Assembly (NCBI GenBank): GCA_039809105.1
Contig: JBDHUJ010000026.1
Span: forward strand, 1-23,681
Reading direction: 5' to 3'
DNA from: JBDHUJ01 sp039809105
GTDB taxonomy: Bacteria > Patescibacteriota > Saccharimonadia > Saccharimonadales > UBA4665
DNA: 23,681 nt
Each line of letters opens with the position of its first letter. Position 1 is the first letter of the stretch. A model generated the notes under the pieces. The model was not told the DNA's origin and did no database searches. It saw only the letters and a program-made list of their open reading frames with translations. The position numbers and the translations under genes are program-made. This document shows positions 5,755-14,792 of this stretch, in pieces.

Positions 5755-7671
5755 ATGGGTAAGAAGCAACAGCTCGACCCGGTAGCCATCGCCCAAGCCC
5801 AGCAGGCCCGTGAACAAGCCGAAGTCGCCGCGGCGTTCCAGAAGGGCATAACCGCACTCCGTGATTTCATCGCACCCAGCAGCATAGAGTTTTCCGGCAC
5901 CTACTTCCAGCTCGGCACCCGCTACGCCCGCACGTACTATGTCTACGGTTACCCGCGGCAGATTTACACCGGCTGGCTGAGCGGCCTCGTGAACCTCGAC
6001 GAGATTATCGACATTTCCATTTACGTCTACCCGGTCGAGAGCCAGGTCGTGCTCGAGAGCCTGCGCAAAAAGGTCACCAACCTGGAAGCCGGCCTGCAAA
6101 TCGACGCCGAAAAGGGCCGCGTCCGCGACCCGGCCAAACAAGCGCAGATTCTTGACGCCGAAGAAATGCGCGACAAGCTACAGGTGGGCGAAGAGCGGTT
6201 CTTCCGTTTCGGCCTATACTTCACGATTTACGGCGGCAGCCTGGAAGAGCTGGAATTCGTCAGCCACAAGGTGGAAAGCATGCTCGGCCAGCAGCTGGTT
6301 TACAGCAAACCGGCCACCAGCCAGCAAGAGCAGGCGCTCAACAGCGTATTGCCACAGATGACCGACCAGTTGCAGATTCGCCGCAACATGTCGACCGGCG
6401 CCATAAGCACCAGTTTTCCGTTTACTTCAGCAGATCTCAGCCAAGACAACGGCATACTGTACGGCATAAACATGCACAACTCCGGTTTGGTTATTTTCGA
6501 CCGGTTCAGCCTCGAGAACGGTAACTCGGTGGTGTTTGCCAAGTCGGGCGCCGGCAAGTCGTTCACCGTGAAGCTGGAAGCCCTGCGCAGCATGATGTTC
6601 GGCACCGAGGTGTTCATCATCGACCCGGAAAACGAATATGAGCGCATGTGCGATGCGGTAGCCGGTGCATACGTACGCCTCAGCCTGAACAGCGCGACCC
6701 GCATAAATCCCTTCGACCTGCCGCAGGTCGTCGACACCGAAGAAGCCGACAACGCGCTGCGCAGCAACCTGATAACCTTGCACGGCCTGCTGCGGCTCAT
6801 GATGGGCGGCGCCCAAGCCCAAATGCAAGCCGCCGGCGGTGTCATGATGCCCGCGCTCGCGCCAAGCGAAGAAGCCGACCTCGACGCCGCGCTCATAGAG
6901 ACCTACGCCAAAGCCGGCATCACCAACGACCCACTGACTCACACTTCCATCCCACCGACCATCGCCGACCTCTACGACACCTTGCTGCATATGGGTGGCA
7001 CCGGCCCGCAGTTGGCGCAGCGGTTGCGCAAGTACACCACCGGTACGTTCGCCGGCATTTTCAGCCAGCCGAGCAATATCGATATCAACAATCCGCTGGT
7101 GGTCTTCAACATCCGCGATCTCGAGGACGAACTGCGTCCAGTGGCTATGTACATCGTCCTGAACTACATCTGGAACAAGACCAAGAGCGACCAGAAGCGG
7201 CGCATCCTGGTGGTGGATGAGGCGTGGCAGCTTATGAAGTACGAAGACAGCGCCAACTTCCTGTTCAGCCTCGCCAAACGCGCCCGCAAGTACAACCTGG
7301 GCATCACCACCATTACTCAAGACGTCGAAGACTTTATGGGCAGCCGCATGGGCCGGGCCATCGTGGCCAACGCCAGTATGCAAATACTGCTCAAGCAATC
7401 GACCAGCGCCGTCGACGTACTGAGCGAGGTGTTTAAACTGACGAGCGAGGAGCGCAAACGCCTGAGCCAGTTCCCGGTGGGGCAGGGGCTGTTTTTCGCC
7501 GGCCAGAACCACGTGCACATACAAGTTGTGGCCAGCCCGACCGAAACCGGGCTCATAACCACCAACCCGCAACAGGTCGCCGCCATGCAACAAGGCAACT
7601 TCGACCAACCGCAGGGCACTATCGACCTCCAGAACCAGTTGTATCCAGGAAGTACTAACAACCTTTCATAG
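5755..7671 (+). CDS. virB4: VirB4/TraC-type T4SS ATPase
   Basis: This 638-residue P-loop ATPase powers assembly and substrate transfer in T4SS. Walker A is GAGKS at 265-269 (VVFAKSGAGKSFTVKL). DPENEY lies about 28 residues later. Walker B is at about 485-490 (RRILVVDEAWQLMK), followed by KRARKYNLGITTITQDVEDF, the usual motif 3/arginine region of the HerA/VirB4 superfamily. The N-terminal 230 residues hold the non-ATPase VirB4 domain (for example GTYFQLGTRYARTYYVYGYP). The preceding gene supplies the TraC-like domain. The start at 5755 is fixed by GGAGG. The next gene begins 2 bp after the stop, so they are co-transcribed. All catalytic motifs are intact. Confidence 0.93.
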   Translation: MGKKQQLDPVAIAQAQQAREQAEVAAAFQKGITALRDFIAPSSIEFSGTYFQLGTRYARTYYVYGYPRQIYTGWLSGLVNLDEIIDISIYVYPVESQVVLESLRKKVTNLEAGLQIDAEKGRVRDPAKQAQILDAEEMRDKLQVGEERFFRFGLYFTIYGGSLEELEFVSHKVESMLGQQLVYSKPATSQQEQALNSVLPQMTDQLQIRRNMSTGAISTSFPFTSADLSQDNGILYGINMHNSGLVIFDRFSLENGNSVVFAKSGAGKSFTVKLEALRSMMFGTEVFIIDPENEYERMCDAVAGAYVRLSLNSATRINPFDLPQVVDTEEADNALRSNLITLHGLLRLMMGGAQAQMQAAGGVMMPALAPSEEADLDAALIETYAKAGITNDPLTHTSIPPTIADLYDTLLHMGGTGPQLAQRLRKYTTGTFAGIFSQPSNIDINNPLVVFNIRDLEDELRPVAMYIVLNYIWNKTKSDQKRRILVVDEAWQLMKYEDSANFLFSLAKRARKYNLGITTITQDVEDFMGSRMGRAIVANASMQILLKQSTSAVDVLSEVFKLTSEERKRLSQFPVGQGLFFAGQNHVHIQVVASPTETGLITTNPQQVAAMQQGNFDQPQGTIDLQNQLYPGSTNNLS

Positions 7672-7673
7672 TC

Positions 7674-10600
7674 ATGGAACCAGAACGACACCACGAAGAG
7701 ATAGAACCGGAAATCCGCCCCCAACTCGGCGTCGTACAAGGAGGAGGTGAGAGCTCGGAGCCACGACGTGGACACCTTTCGGTGGCACCGGCAGCGTCCG
7801 AAGACTCCCACAGCGACACCGGCAGAAAACTCACTGCCCTGGAAGGTGGCGGCGAGACATCCGAACCACGCCGCGGACACCTGAAAGCCGTAGACGGCAA
7901 AGACCTGAAAAAAGACGAGGAGGCCGGTGCTATACCCTTTACCGGCACGGGCGGCAAAAAGTCCAAAGCACCAAAAGGGCCTGGTGACCTACTGGCAAGC
8001 CTCGGCGGCACGAAATCGAAGCTAAAGAAAAAGGTACTGATAGCCGGAGCTATAGCCGGTGGCGGTGCGGTTACGGCGAGTGTTGTCTTTTTGGCGCTAT
8101 TACCACTCAAAATCGAACATTTTGTCCAGGGCATCGAAAGCAAATTCTCCGCCACCGCACAGAACGCCGTGCGCAAAGAAACCCGCAGCCTGTTCAACCG
8201 CTACATGGTTACGCAGGTGCTGCCCGGTATCAACGCCGGCCGATGCCACACGACCATCGACGCAAACTGCGTCGGCGACATAGACGGCAGCAAGAACCGC
8301 GTCTACCAGCTCTGGAAGGGGTACAAAGACGCTCGGCTCGAGCAGAAGCTCGCCACCAAATACGGTCTTGTCTTCGGTTCGCAGGGCGTCGGTTCCAACC
8401 GCTTCTATGTGAACCTGGACGGCCACAACTACAACATACTGGACAATCAGGATATATTCAGCCTGGAGAGCACCCAGAAAGGACTGAACTCGACGGAAGT
8501 CCGTAAGCTAGTGGAGACAAGACTGGACGACGGGCTTAGGGATGCGACGTTCTGGAAAAACGCCTACGTCCGCTGGAAGGTGTGGCGGCTGCTGAAAAAC
8601 AAATACGGTGTCGAACATTGTCTGTTCGCCTGCGATATACACGACAAGAAACAAAGCCTGTACAACAAATTCACCGACGGGAAGTTCGCCTTCAAAGCCC
8701 AGGTCGCAGACAGGGTGCTCGGCAGCCTGAGCCAAAACCTGGGGCTCATCGGCCAGTGCATGTTGGCCGGCGCAGACTTCTGCAACACCGCCCTCGACCC
8801 GGCTGAGCCGGGAGACGAAGATCGCAGAAGCCCGGCCCAGAAGAAAATCGTAGAAAACCTGCTGGCGGCGAAAGAGAAGTTCATATCAGCAGGCACCGCA
8901 TCGGGGAAATCGGCCGAAGATGCCGAAAAAGATGCGGACGAGAAGCTCAAGAAGCTCATAGGGAAATCTGAAGATTTATCGAAAGATGGAGCCGCCAAGT
9001 TCCTGACAAAAACCGTCGTGAGTTCTATGGCCAGCAAGTTCACCGGCGATGCGGCCGCGGCCGCGGCCGGCGAAGCGGCAGGGAAAGCGATACCCGTTAT
9101 CGGATGGGTATTCACCGCCGGACGGGTAGCGCACTTGGCTACTACTATCGGCCCGATGGTAAAGTACATGGGCTACGCGGCCAATGCTTCGGCGGCAATC
9201 GCCATGTATTCGATGTACACCACTATGGCTTCGGAAATGAAGAGTGGCCATACCAACGCCGCGCTGCAGGGTCAGTTCGCAGACGCGCTCACCGACAACA
9301 CCCCGTACATGCAGCAAGTCATGGGTACCAAAACCGTTACGACCGCCTCGGTGTTCGACGACTTTTTGGGCAAAACCTATGCCGACGGCGCGACGGCCAG
9401 CACCACCGACCCATGCTACCAGGGTGCTGCCATGGAGGCGGGTAGCAGCGGATGCCCCGAAGAAAATCTGGCACACGGCAACGACACCACCACTGAGATA
9501 TCAAAATTCACCAGCGCGATACCGGGTGTTAGTGCCCTCGGTGGCGCCATAAATAAAGTCGGCGAAGTGGTCAATGGCGCCATCCAGCCGGTCTTTGAGG
9601 CGGCATGCAATACGGTCGGCCTGCTCTTCGGTTGCCCGGGCTTCACGGCATGGGCCGGAGATAGAATTGGCGAATTCACCAACTGGCTTGTCGGTAAGGT
9701 CGTGACCTCGCCCTTCAACCAAGACGCTCCGGCGACCGGCCAGCCGGAATCGGTAGCAGGCTTGGGGCTGACCCCGGGACGGATTACCAACATCGCCGCC
9801 ATGGGCGCCCACGCGCTCTACTCCGACAGTGCGCAGAACCAGCTCGGCGGGGCAGTCCTGAGTCCCCAAGCTGCACTGCAAATACAGAACGAGGAACTCC
9901 AGCTCGACCAGGACGAATTCAACGCCAAACCGCTCTTTGCCCGCATGTTTGACACCAGCAGCTCGTATTCGTTCGTCTCGCGCCTGGCAGTCAGTATGCC
10001 GGCGGGCATAGGACAGAGCGGCGTGGCGCTCAGCACCCGGCTTATGAACCCTGTTACGAGCTTGGGCACGCTGTTTTCGGCGCCGTTTTCCACCAACACC
10101 GCCTTTGCCGCCAGCACAACCGCGCTGTCTGCGTCAGACGGCATAAACGACACGGGGTACCTGGACTCGCAGATTCCGGACCAACCAGACGTCTTTTGGG
10201 ATGCAAACTGCGTCAGCGGCCCGCTCGCCAAGTTCAATGCATCGACAGGCAAGCTGGACGTGACCGACTGGCTGAACCAACAGGCGCAGGATGCGCACAC
10301 CGGGCAGGCGGCTGCCACCACGACAAACCCCTGCCTGCTTATAAACAGTTCCGTCGAGGCGGATGGCGCCATGTACGGCGTCGACCAGGAATCCGACGGT
10401 AGCACCGCCACTACTGCCAGCACTACCACTGCCACCGGTAGCGTAGTGGCCGGTTTCCCACTGAAAGCCACCAAGCAGGAAATGGCACAACTGAACGGCG
10501 AATGCCTGACCAAAGGCCCGGCCATGTGCCTGCCATCCGTAAAAGACGGCGGCCACCCATACAATGCCTACGACGTCATGGCAAACCCAGGTACCGAAGT

Positions 10601-10961
10601 GCATAGCCTGTTCGACGGCAAGGTGGTCGGCGTCTTCCTGGACAAATGCCCGGGACGTGGCGTATCCATCTACAGCGAATCACTGGGCGTAACCGTCTCG
10701 TATCTGCATATGAATCTGGACGACGCTCCCCAGATGGCAAACAGCCAAGTTGTAAAAGCGGGCGACCTTATCGGGCATGTCGGCCCACCGGAAGCAGGCT
10801 GCGGCACGGCCCACCTCCACATAGATGCAGCCCAAGGACAGAGCCGCCCAGGCTGCAAGCGCGAAGATTGTTCTGAGCCCAACAAGGTGATATTCAAAGC
10901 TGGTGATGAGAAAATCGGTCTCGGCAAACTCTTGTACGAAGGGTATACGAAGCTCCCATGA
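7674..10961 (+). CDS. Large T4SS-associated membrane protein with C-terminal M23 (LytM) peptidase
   Basis: This 1095-residue protein has a charged cytoplasmic N-terminus (1-115), one strong membrane helix at about 120-145, a long extracytoplasmic region with a hydrophobic Ala-rich stretch at about 450-520, and an M23 metallopeptidase domain from about 955. Zinc-site residues are visible: H961 and D967 in HPYNAYD, H1012 in YLHMN, and H1047-L-H1049 in AHLHID. Such enzymes cut peptide cross-bridges in peptidoglycan, and in T4SS loci they open the wall for the apparatus. The N-terminus carries two copies of GGGE(S/T)SEPRRGHL (23-35 and 58-70). Paired cysteines are frequent outside the membrane helix. 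The middle 700 residues match nothing I recognise. It overlaps the next gene by ATGA. Confidence 0.8.
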   Translation: MEPERHHEEIEPEIRPQLGVVQGGGESSEPRRGHLSVAPAASEDSHSDTGRKLTALEGGGETSEPRRGHLKAVDGKDLKKDEEAGAIPFTGTGGKKSKAPKGPGDLLASLGGTKSKLKKKVLIAGAIAGGGAVTASVVFLALLPLKIEHFVQGIESKFSATAQNAVRKETRSLFNRYMVTQVLPGINAGRCHTTIDANCVGDIDGSKNRVYQLWKGYKDARLEQKLATKYGLVFGSQGVGSNRFYVNLDGHNYNILDNQDIFSLESTQKGLNSTEVRKLVETRLDDGLRDATFWKNAYVRWKVWRLLKNKYGVEHCLFACDIHDKKQSLYNKFTDGKFAFKAQVADRVLGSLSQNLGLIGQCMLAGADFCNTALDPAEPGDEDRRSPAQKKIVENLLAAKEKFISAGTASGKSAEDAEKDADEKLKKLIGKSEDLSKDGAAKFLTKTVVSSMASKFTGDAAAAAAGEAAGKAIPVIGWVFTAGRVAHLATTIGPMVKYMGYAANASAAIAMYSMYTTMASEMKSGHTNAALQGQFADALTDNTPYMQQVMGTKTVTTASVFDDFLGKTYADGATASTTDPCYQGAAMEAGSSGCPEENLAHGNDTTTEISKFTSAIPGVSALGGAINKVGEVVNGAIQPVFEAACNTVGLLFGCPGFTAWAGDRIGEFTNWLVGKVVTSPFNQDAPATGQPESVAGLGLTPGRITNIAAMGAHALYSDSAQNQLGGAVLSPQAALQIQNEELQLDQDEFNAKPLFARMFDTSSSYSFVSRLAVSMPAGIGQSGVALSTRLMNPVTSLGTLFSAPFSTNTAFAASTTALSASDGINDTGYLDSQIPDQPDVFWDANCVSGPLAKFNASTGKLDVTDWLNQQAQDAHTGQAAATTTNPCLLINSSVEADGAMYGVDQESDGSTATTASTTTATGSVVAGFPLKATKQEMAQLNGECLTKGPAMCLPSVKDGGHPYNAYDVMANPGTEVHSLFDGKVVGVFLDKCPGRGVSIYSESLGVTVSYLHMNLDDAPQMANSQVVKAGDLIGHVGPPEAGCGTAHLHIDAAQGQSRPGCKREDCSEPNKVIFKAGDEKIGLGKLLYEGYTKLP

Positions 10962-11548
10962 GCATAGATTTAAGTCGGCGCCAAAGAACGATAGTGACCG
11001 TGTTGGCAGTACTACTGTTTCTGTTGGTAGGTGTGCAACTGATCCGTACGGTGGCCACTCGCGACCTCGTACTACACGTTACCCCTTCGGGCGCCGTCGT
11101 GAAAATCGACGGTATAGCCCACACCGGCACCAGTTTCAAACTGGACGAAGGCCCGCACAATCTGGAGGTATCGGCCAGCGGCTACCTAACGCAAAGCCGC
11201 GCGTTCAACATAGTAAAAGGCAAGACGACCTCCCTTACCGTAAACCTGGTCAAAAAGACACCCGAAAGCCTGACAGAGTATGTATTCCGTAACACCATAT
11301 ACTCGAACTACCCGCAGCAAGACATCGAAGTCCTGACGGCCAAAAACCTTTACGGTGGCGTCTGGATACTCGGCAGGGTCCTGATAGGCGGCGAAGAAGA
11401 ACGGGTAGTGCTTTTGCAAAAGGACGACACCGATGCCGGGTATATCCTGTACCTGAGCGGACCACCGTTCAACCCGACCAAACTCAACCAACTGCCTGCC
11501 GATGTACAGTCGGAAATATCTGGTGCGAGCGCAGGAGCGGCAGACTGA
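10958..11548 (+). CDS. PEGA-domain membrane-anchored protein
   Basis: This 196-residue protein has a single N-terminal membrane anchor (about 10-29, IVTVLAVLLFLLVGVQLI). Residues about 37-96 form a PEGA-type beta domain (HVTPSGAVVKIDGIAHTGTS, then LDEGPHNLEVSASGYL). PEGA domains are found in surface proteins and are thought to help binding to the envelope. The remaining 100 residues are unassigned. It is encoded in the middle of the T4SS operon with ATGA overlap upstream and a one-base overlap downstream, so it is probably an accessory component of the apparatus. Confidence 0.7.
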   Translation: MSIDLSRRQRTIVTVLAVLLFLLVGVQLIRTVATRDLVLHVTPSGAVVKIDGIAHTGTSFKLDEGPHNLEVSASGYLTQSRAFNIVKGKTTSLTVNLVKKTPESLTEYVFRNTIYSNYPQQDIEVLTAKNLYGGVWILGRVLIGGEEERVVLLQKDDTDAGYILYLSGPPFNPTKLNQLPADVQSEISGASAGAAD

Positions 11549-13938
11549 TGCGTGTGCGTAGCGCATTCCGGACGTTCGGTCTGCTTCTTTCTTTGAGCGT
11601 GTTCGTTTTTGCCGCCACTCCGGCCCAAGTCTTCGCAGAGTACAAGGACGGGCAGCGCTGCGGGCCGGACATACCCGCCGAGCAATGCCCATGCCCGCCA
11701 AACGTCCCGGCCACAGACTGCCAAGCACTTATTGGCCCCTGGGTCGACTGGAAAGCTTCTGACGGCAGTTGCACGGTCAATGCCAGCAACACCAACACGA
11801 CCGCCAACGAGGGCGCGCTGGACCAGCACCTGTTCGTCGGCGTCAGCGACCCGGGCGTCGCCAAAGATATCCTGGCGAAGTACGACATCGGCGGTATATT
11901 CCTGGTGAGCACCGATGGACGGGTCAGCGACGGGCTGAAAAAAGCCATACCGAGCTTACAATCCAGCGCCAAAACGCCGCTCCTCATCGCCACCGACCAG
12001 GAATACACCTACACCGTCAACTCGTTCGGCTTGGCCGACAACAAGAAGGCGACCGATTTGGCGGGCATGAGCGCCAGTGCCGTCCGGGCCGAAGGCGAGC
12101 GGTTCGGCACGGAACTTTCGGCTGCGGGCGTCAACATGGACTTCGCACCAGATACCGACTTGCTGGTGGATGGCAATGATGTCATCACCAACAACTACCG
12201 GGCTATCAGCAGCAACCCCGACACCGTAACCCTGAAGGCAAAAGCTTTCGGGGAAGCTATGGCCAGCAAAGGCGTGACACCGGTCATAAAACACTTCCCC
12301 GGCCACGGGCACAGCAGCGGCGACAGCCACCAAGAACTGCCGAGCACACCGCCGCTTTCCGAACTCGAACAATCCGACCTGCTGCCGTTCAAAAACCTGG
12401 GTCACGAAGACAAGATGGCGGTCATGGTTGGACACCTGAATGTACCGGGGCTCACGAACGGTAAACCCGCCAGCATGAGCGTCGACGCCTACAGCTATCT
12501 CCGCGGCGACAAAATCGGGTTCAAGGGCCTGGCTATAACCGACGAGCTGGCGGGGATGGCTGGCGCTGGTGGCGGCAGCCTGGGCAGTAAAATAGCCGGC
12601 TCGTTGACCGCCGGAGCCGACATGGCACTCTTCAACGTTTCCAGCCTGGCCGCCTTCGAAAGCGCCTACAACGACGCAAAAGCAGCTGCGCCCAGTGTCC
12701 CTAGCGGCAATGGCATTCGCGAACAAAAGCGCGCCCTGGGCCTGAAAGTGCCCGACGCGAACGTCACACCAGCCGCAAACACCACCGCAACCAGCAGCTG
12801 CTGCAGCACCGGCGTGGGGAGCGTATCACTCTCCGGTAACGACAATGTCGAAAAAGTCTTATCATTCCTGATGGGCAAGGGGCTCACCCTAGCCCAGGCT
12901 GCGGGCGTCGTTGGCAACTTCCAGCAGGAAGCATCACCGAAAGTAGAACCAGCCATCATACAAGGCGGTGCGATGGCGGACGCCAACTACACGCCAGTGC
13001 CCGGCGTCGGCTTCGGTATCGCACAATGGACGCCCCAAGAGAGACAACAGGGTCTTGTGAACATGGCGAAAAGTATGAATATGCCTATCACCAACCTCGA
13101 GCCGCAACTCGCGTGGCTCTGGGAGGAAATGACCAACCCGAGCATCCAGTACAGCAAAGTGCTCGCGCCGCTCAAAGCATCAACCACCCCCGAAGACGCC
13201 GCCTACATATTCCACCGCGACTTCGAACAGTCGAACGACTCCGAGGAGGCTGTCAAAGCGAACCGCGGCGGCCCGGCACGCACGCTATACGCCAAATACG
13301 CCGACAACCCGCCGCTCGCCGGGAGCAATTCGACCGCCGGAGGTACGGTCGTGCAGGCGTCCGCCAGTACCGCTTCATGCGAGGGCGGCGTCGCGAACGG
13401 CGACTTCGTGTTCTATACCCAGTGGGACCCGAAGTCCGCCTGGGCCGACCATCCGTTCTGGGGAGGGACGATAGCCGAGAACGGCTGCGGGCCGACCGGC
13501 GCGGCAGAAGTCATCGCGACCTTTGCCGACAAGACCGTCACCCCCGACAAAGTCGCCGACTTCATAACCAGCATCAACGCGGAAGGGCAGGGCAGCAGGC
13601 TGCCGGAGGTATATGCCAATTACAAATTGACGGCCAAACATATCGACGGCAAACAGGCGATTATAGACGGCCTCAGAGCCGGCGGCATGATACAAATCAG
13701 TGCCAGCGGCTCCACGCCGTTCACCAGTGCCGGCCACTTCATCATCATCCGCGGCATTACCGTTGATGGCCAGGTGCTGCTCGGTGACCCAAACTCACCA
13801 GCACCGGGCGCGATGCCGGGACATGCGCGGTCAGACTACAACAGCCGCCCGTGGGACCTCGACACGATATTCGCCGCCATGGATAGCACCGGCGTGCACA
13901 GTTTAAACCTAATCACGAAACCACCGACACAGATATGA
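11548..13938 (+). CDS. Secreted three-domain cell-wall hydrolase: GH3 N-acetylglucosaminidase-like + phage-type lysozyme + C39-like peptidase
   Basis: This 796-residue protein has a signal peptide at 1-30 (cleavage likely after QVFA). Domain 1 (about 90-390) is GH3/NagZ-like, with KHFPGHG at 248-254, the Asp-His pair D259/H261 in GDSH and the putative nucleophile D332 in ITDEL. Domain 2 (about 430-590) resembles the phage tail lysozyme family: GNFQQEAS with probable catalytic E461, then GFGIAQWTPQER. Domain 3 (about 610-790) is a C39-like papain-fold peptidase with C647 in NGCGPTGAAE, H730 in AGHFIIIRG and D747 in GDPNSP. All expected active-site residues are present. Two linkers are Ser/Thr/Ala-rich. 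The enzyme should attack both glycan and peptide parts of peptidoglycan outside the cell. Specificity for self or host wall is unknown. Confidence 0.85.
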   Translation: MRVRSAFRTFGLLLSLSVFVFAATPAQVFAEYKDGQRCGPDIPAEQCPCPPNVPATDCQALIGPWVDWKASDGSCTVNASNTNTTANEGALDQHLFVGVSDPGVAKDILAKYDIGGIFLVSTDGRVSDGLKKAIPSLQSSAKTPLLIATDQEYTYTVNSFGLADNKKATDLAGMSASAVRAEGERFGTELSAAGVNMDFAPDTDLLVDGNDVITNNYRAISSNPDTVTLKAKAFGEAMASKGVTPVIKHFPGHGHSSGDSHQELPSTPPLSELEQSDLLPFKNLGHEDKMAVMVGHLNVPGLTNGKPASMSVDAYSYLRGDKIGFKGLAITDELAGMAGAGGGSLGSKIAGSLTAGADMALFNVSSLAAFESAYNDAKAAAPSVPSGNGIREQKRALGLKVPDANVTPAANTTATSSCCSTGVGSVSLSGNDNVEKVLSFLMGKGLTLAQAAGVVGNFQQEASPKVEPAIIQGGAMADANYTPVPGVGFGIAQWTPQERQQGLVNMAKSMNMPITNLEPQLAWLWEEMTNPSIQYSKVLAPLKASTTPEDAAYIFHRDFEQSNDSEEAVKANRGGPARTLYAKYADNPPLAGSNSTAGGTVVQASASTASCEGGVANGDFVFYTQWDPKSAWADHPFWGGTIAENGCGPTGAAEVIATFADKTVTPDKVADFITSINAEGQGSRLPEVYANYKLTAKHIDGKQAIIDGLRAGGMIQISASGSTPFTSAGHFIIIRGITVDGQVLLGDPNSPAPGAMPGHARSDYNSRPWDLDTIFAAMDSTGVHSLNLITKPPTQI

Positions 13939-14420
13939 AAAAACTATACCGCTCTATTATCATACTAACCCTGGGACTCGTCGCACTTTCGATTGTGACA
14001 GCCCGCCTGTACGACACGAAATACGTAAAAGAGTATGCCGTCAAAGACCCCGATTCCGGCCAGACCGTCGTCTTCAACAGCTCGACCAACAAAGACCGGC
14101 CGGCACTGCAGCTGCTCGGCCCGCAGAACATCCTCGACAAAGGCATGACCGTCGACCAGTACGCGGCGCTCAAAAAAAGTCTGACCGACACCATCAGTAG
14201 CGCCTACCCAGGGAAGTACAAGTCCGCCGCCATAAACGCCGACTCCGTAGCACTCGACAGCGAAACCGACACGTTTTCATTCAAGGCCCGGCTCGGCGAA
14301 ATCGGCAGCGATACATACCTGTCGGTCACCGCTGCCATCACTGGCGACGACACGCTGCAGGTAACCGTAAAAGATAGTACCGGAACGGTTGTGAAAGAAG
14401 GGACGGTACACACCGCATGA
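13935..14420 (+). CDS. Unrecognised membrane-anchored protein of the T4SS operon (161 aa)
   Basis: I recognise no family. A single N-terminal helix (about 5-23, YRSIIILTLGLVALSIVTA) acts as an anchor or uncleaved signal, followed by about 135 polar residues rich in Asp, Ser and Thr, consistent with an extracytoplasmic beta-rich domain (TFSFKARLGEIGSDTYLSV, LQVTVKDSTGTVV). ATGA overlaps at both ends tie it to the hydrolase gene and to the next small gene. It may be a structural or assembly part of the secretion machine. Confidence 0.65.
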   Translation: MKKLYRSIIILTLGLVALSIVTARLYDTKYVKEYAVKDPDSGQTVVFNSSTNKDRPALQLLGPQNILDKGMTVDQYAALKKSLTDTISSAYPGKYKSAAINADSVALDSETDTFSFKARLGEIGSDTYLSVTAAITGDDTLQVTVKDSTGTVVKEGTVHTA

Positions 14421-14791
14421 ACGACGAACTAGAAATCCGCCTCTTTAAACTGCTCCGGGTTGTTAGAGTACTCTTAGTCGTAGCCGTTATCGGCATGGCG
14501 GGCGCCTGTGCATACTTGCTGTTCACACAACCCAAAGACACGGTACCCACTAGTAGCGAGCAGGTGAGCCTTTCGGAAGCGCAACCCATTACCAAACGGC
14601 TGCCGTTCAACGACCCGTACTACATAATCAGCTACAAAACCATCGGTACGAGCAATAACATCATCGTTACCATCCATACATCTTCACCGCGATACCGCTA
14701 CTATGCGCTCAAGCAGATGTATGTCCTGGGTTTCAACCCGACTGATTACACCATAGAGTACAGTGACTTTAAAAACCCCTTAGGAAACTAG
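14417..14791 (+). CDS. Unrecognised small membrane-anchored protein of the T4SS operon (124 aa)
   Basis: No family is recognised. The short cytoplasmic N-terminus (MNDELEIRLFKLLR) is followed by a membrane helix at about 16-36 and an external domain of about 85 residues with NDPYYIISYKTIGTSNNIIV and a Tyr-rich end (SSPRYRYYALKQMYVLGFNP). The Cys in GMAGACAYLL is inside the helix, so a lipoprotein signal is unlikely. It overlaps the preceding gene by ATGA and is followed one base later by another membrane protein. Confidence 0.62.
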   Translation: MNDELEIRLFKLLRVVRVLLVVAVIGMAGACAYLLFTQPKDTVPTSSEQVSLSEAQPITKRLPFNDPYYIISYKTIGTSNNIIVTIHTSSPRYRYYALKQMYVLGFNPTDYTIEYSDFKNPLGN

Positions 14792-14792
14792 C

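Noticed and set aside
6427..7608. 393-residue minus-strand open frame opposite virB4
   Set aside because: The sense frame carries Walker A and B motifs of VirB4; the antisense translation is rich in His, Gly, Val and Leu with no domain signs, typical of a shadow of a GC-rich gene.
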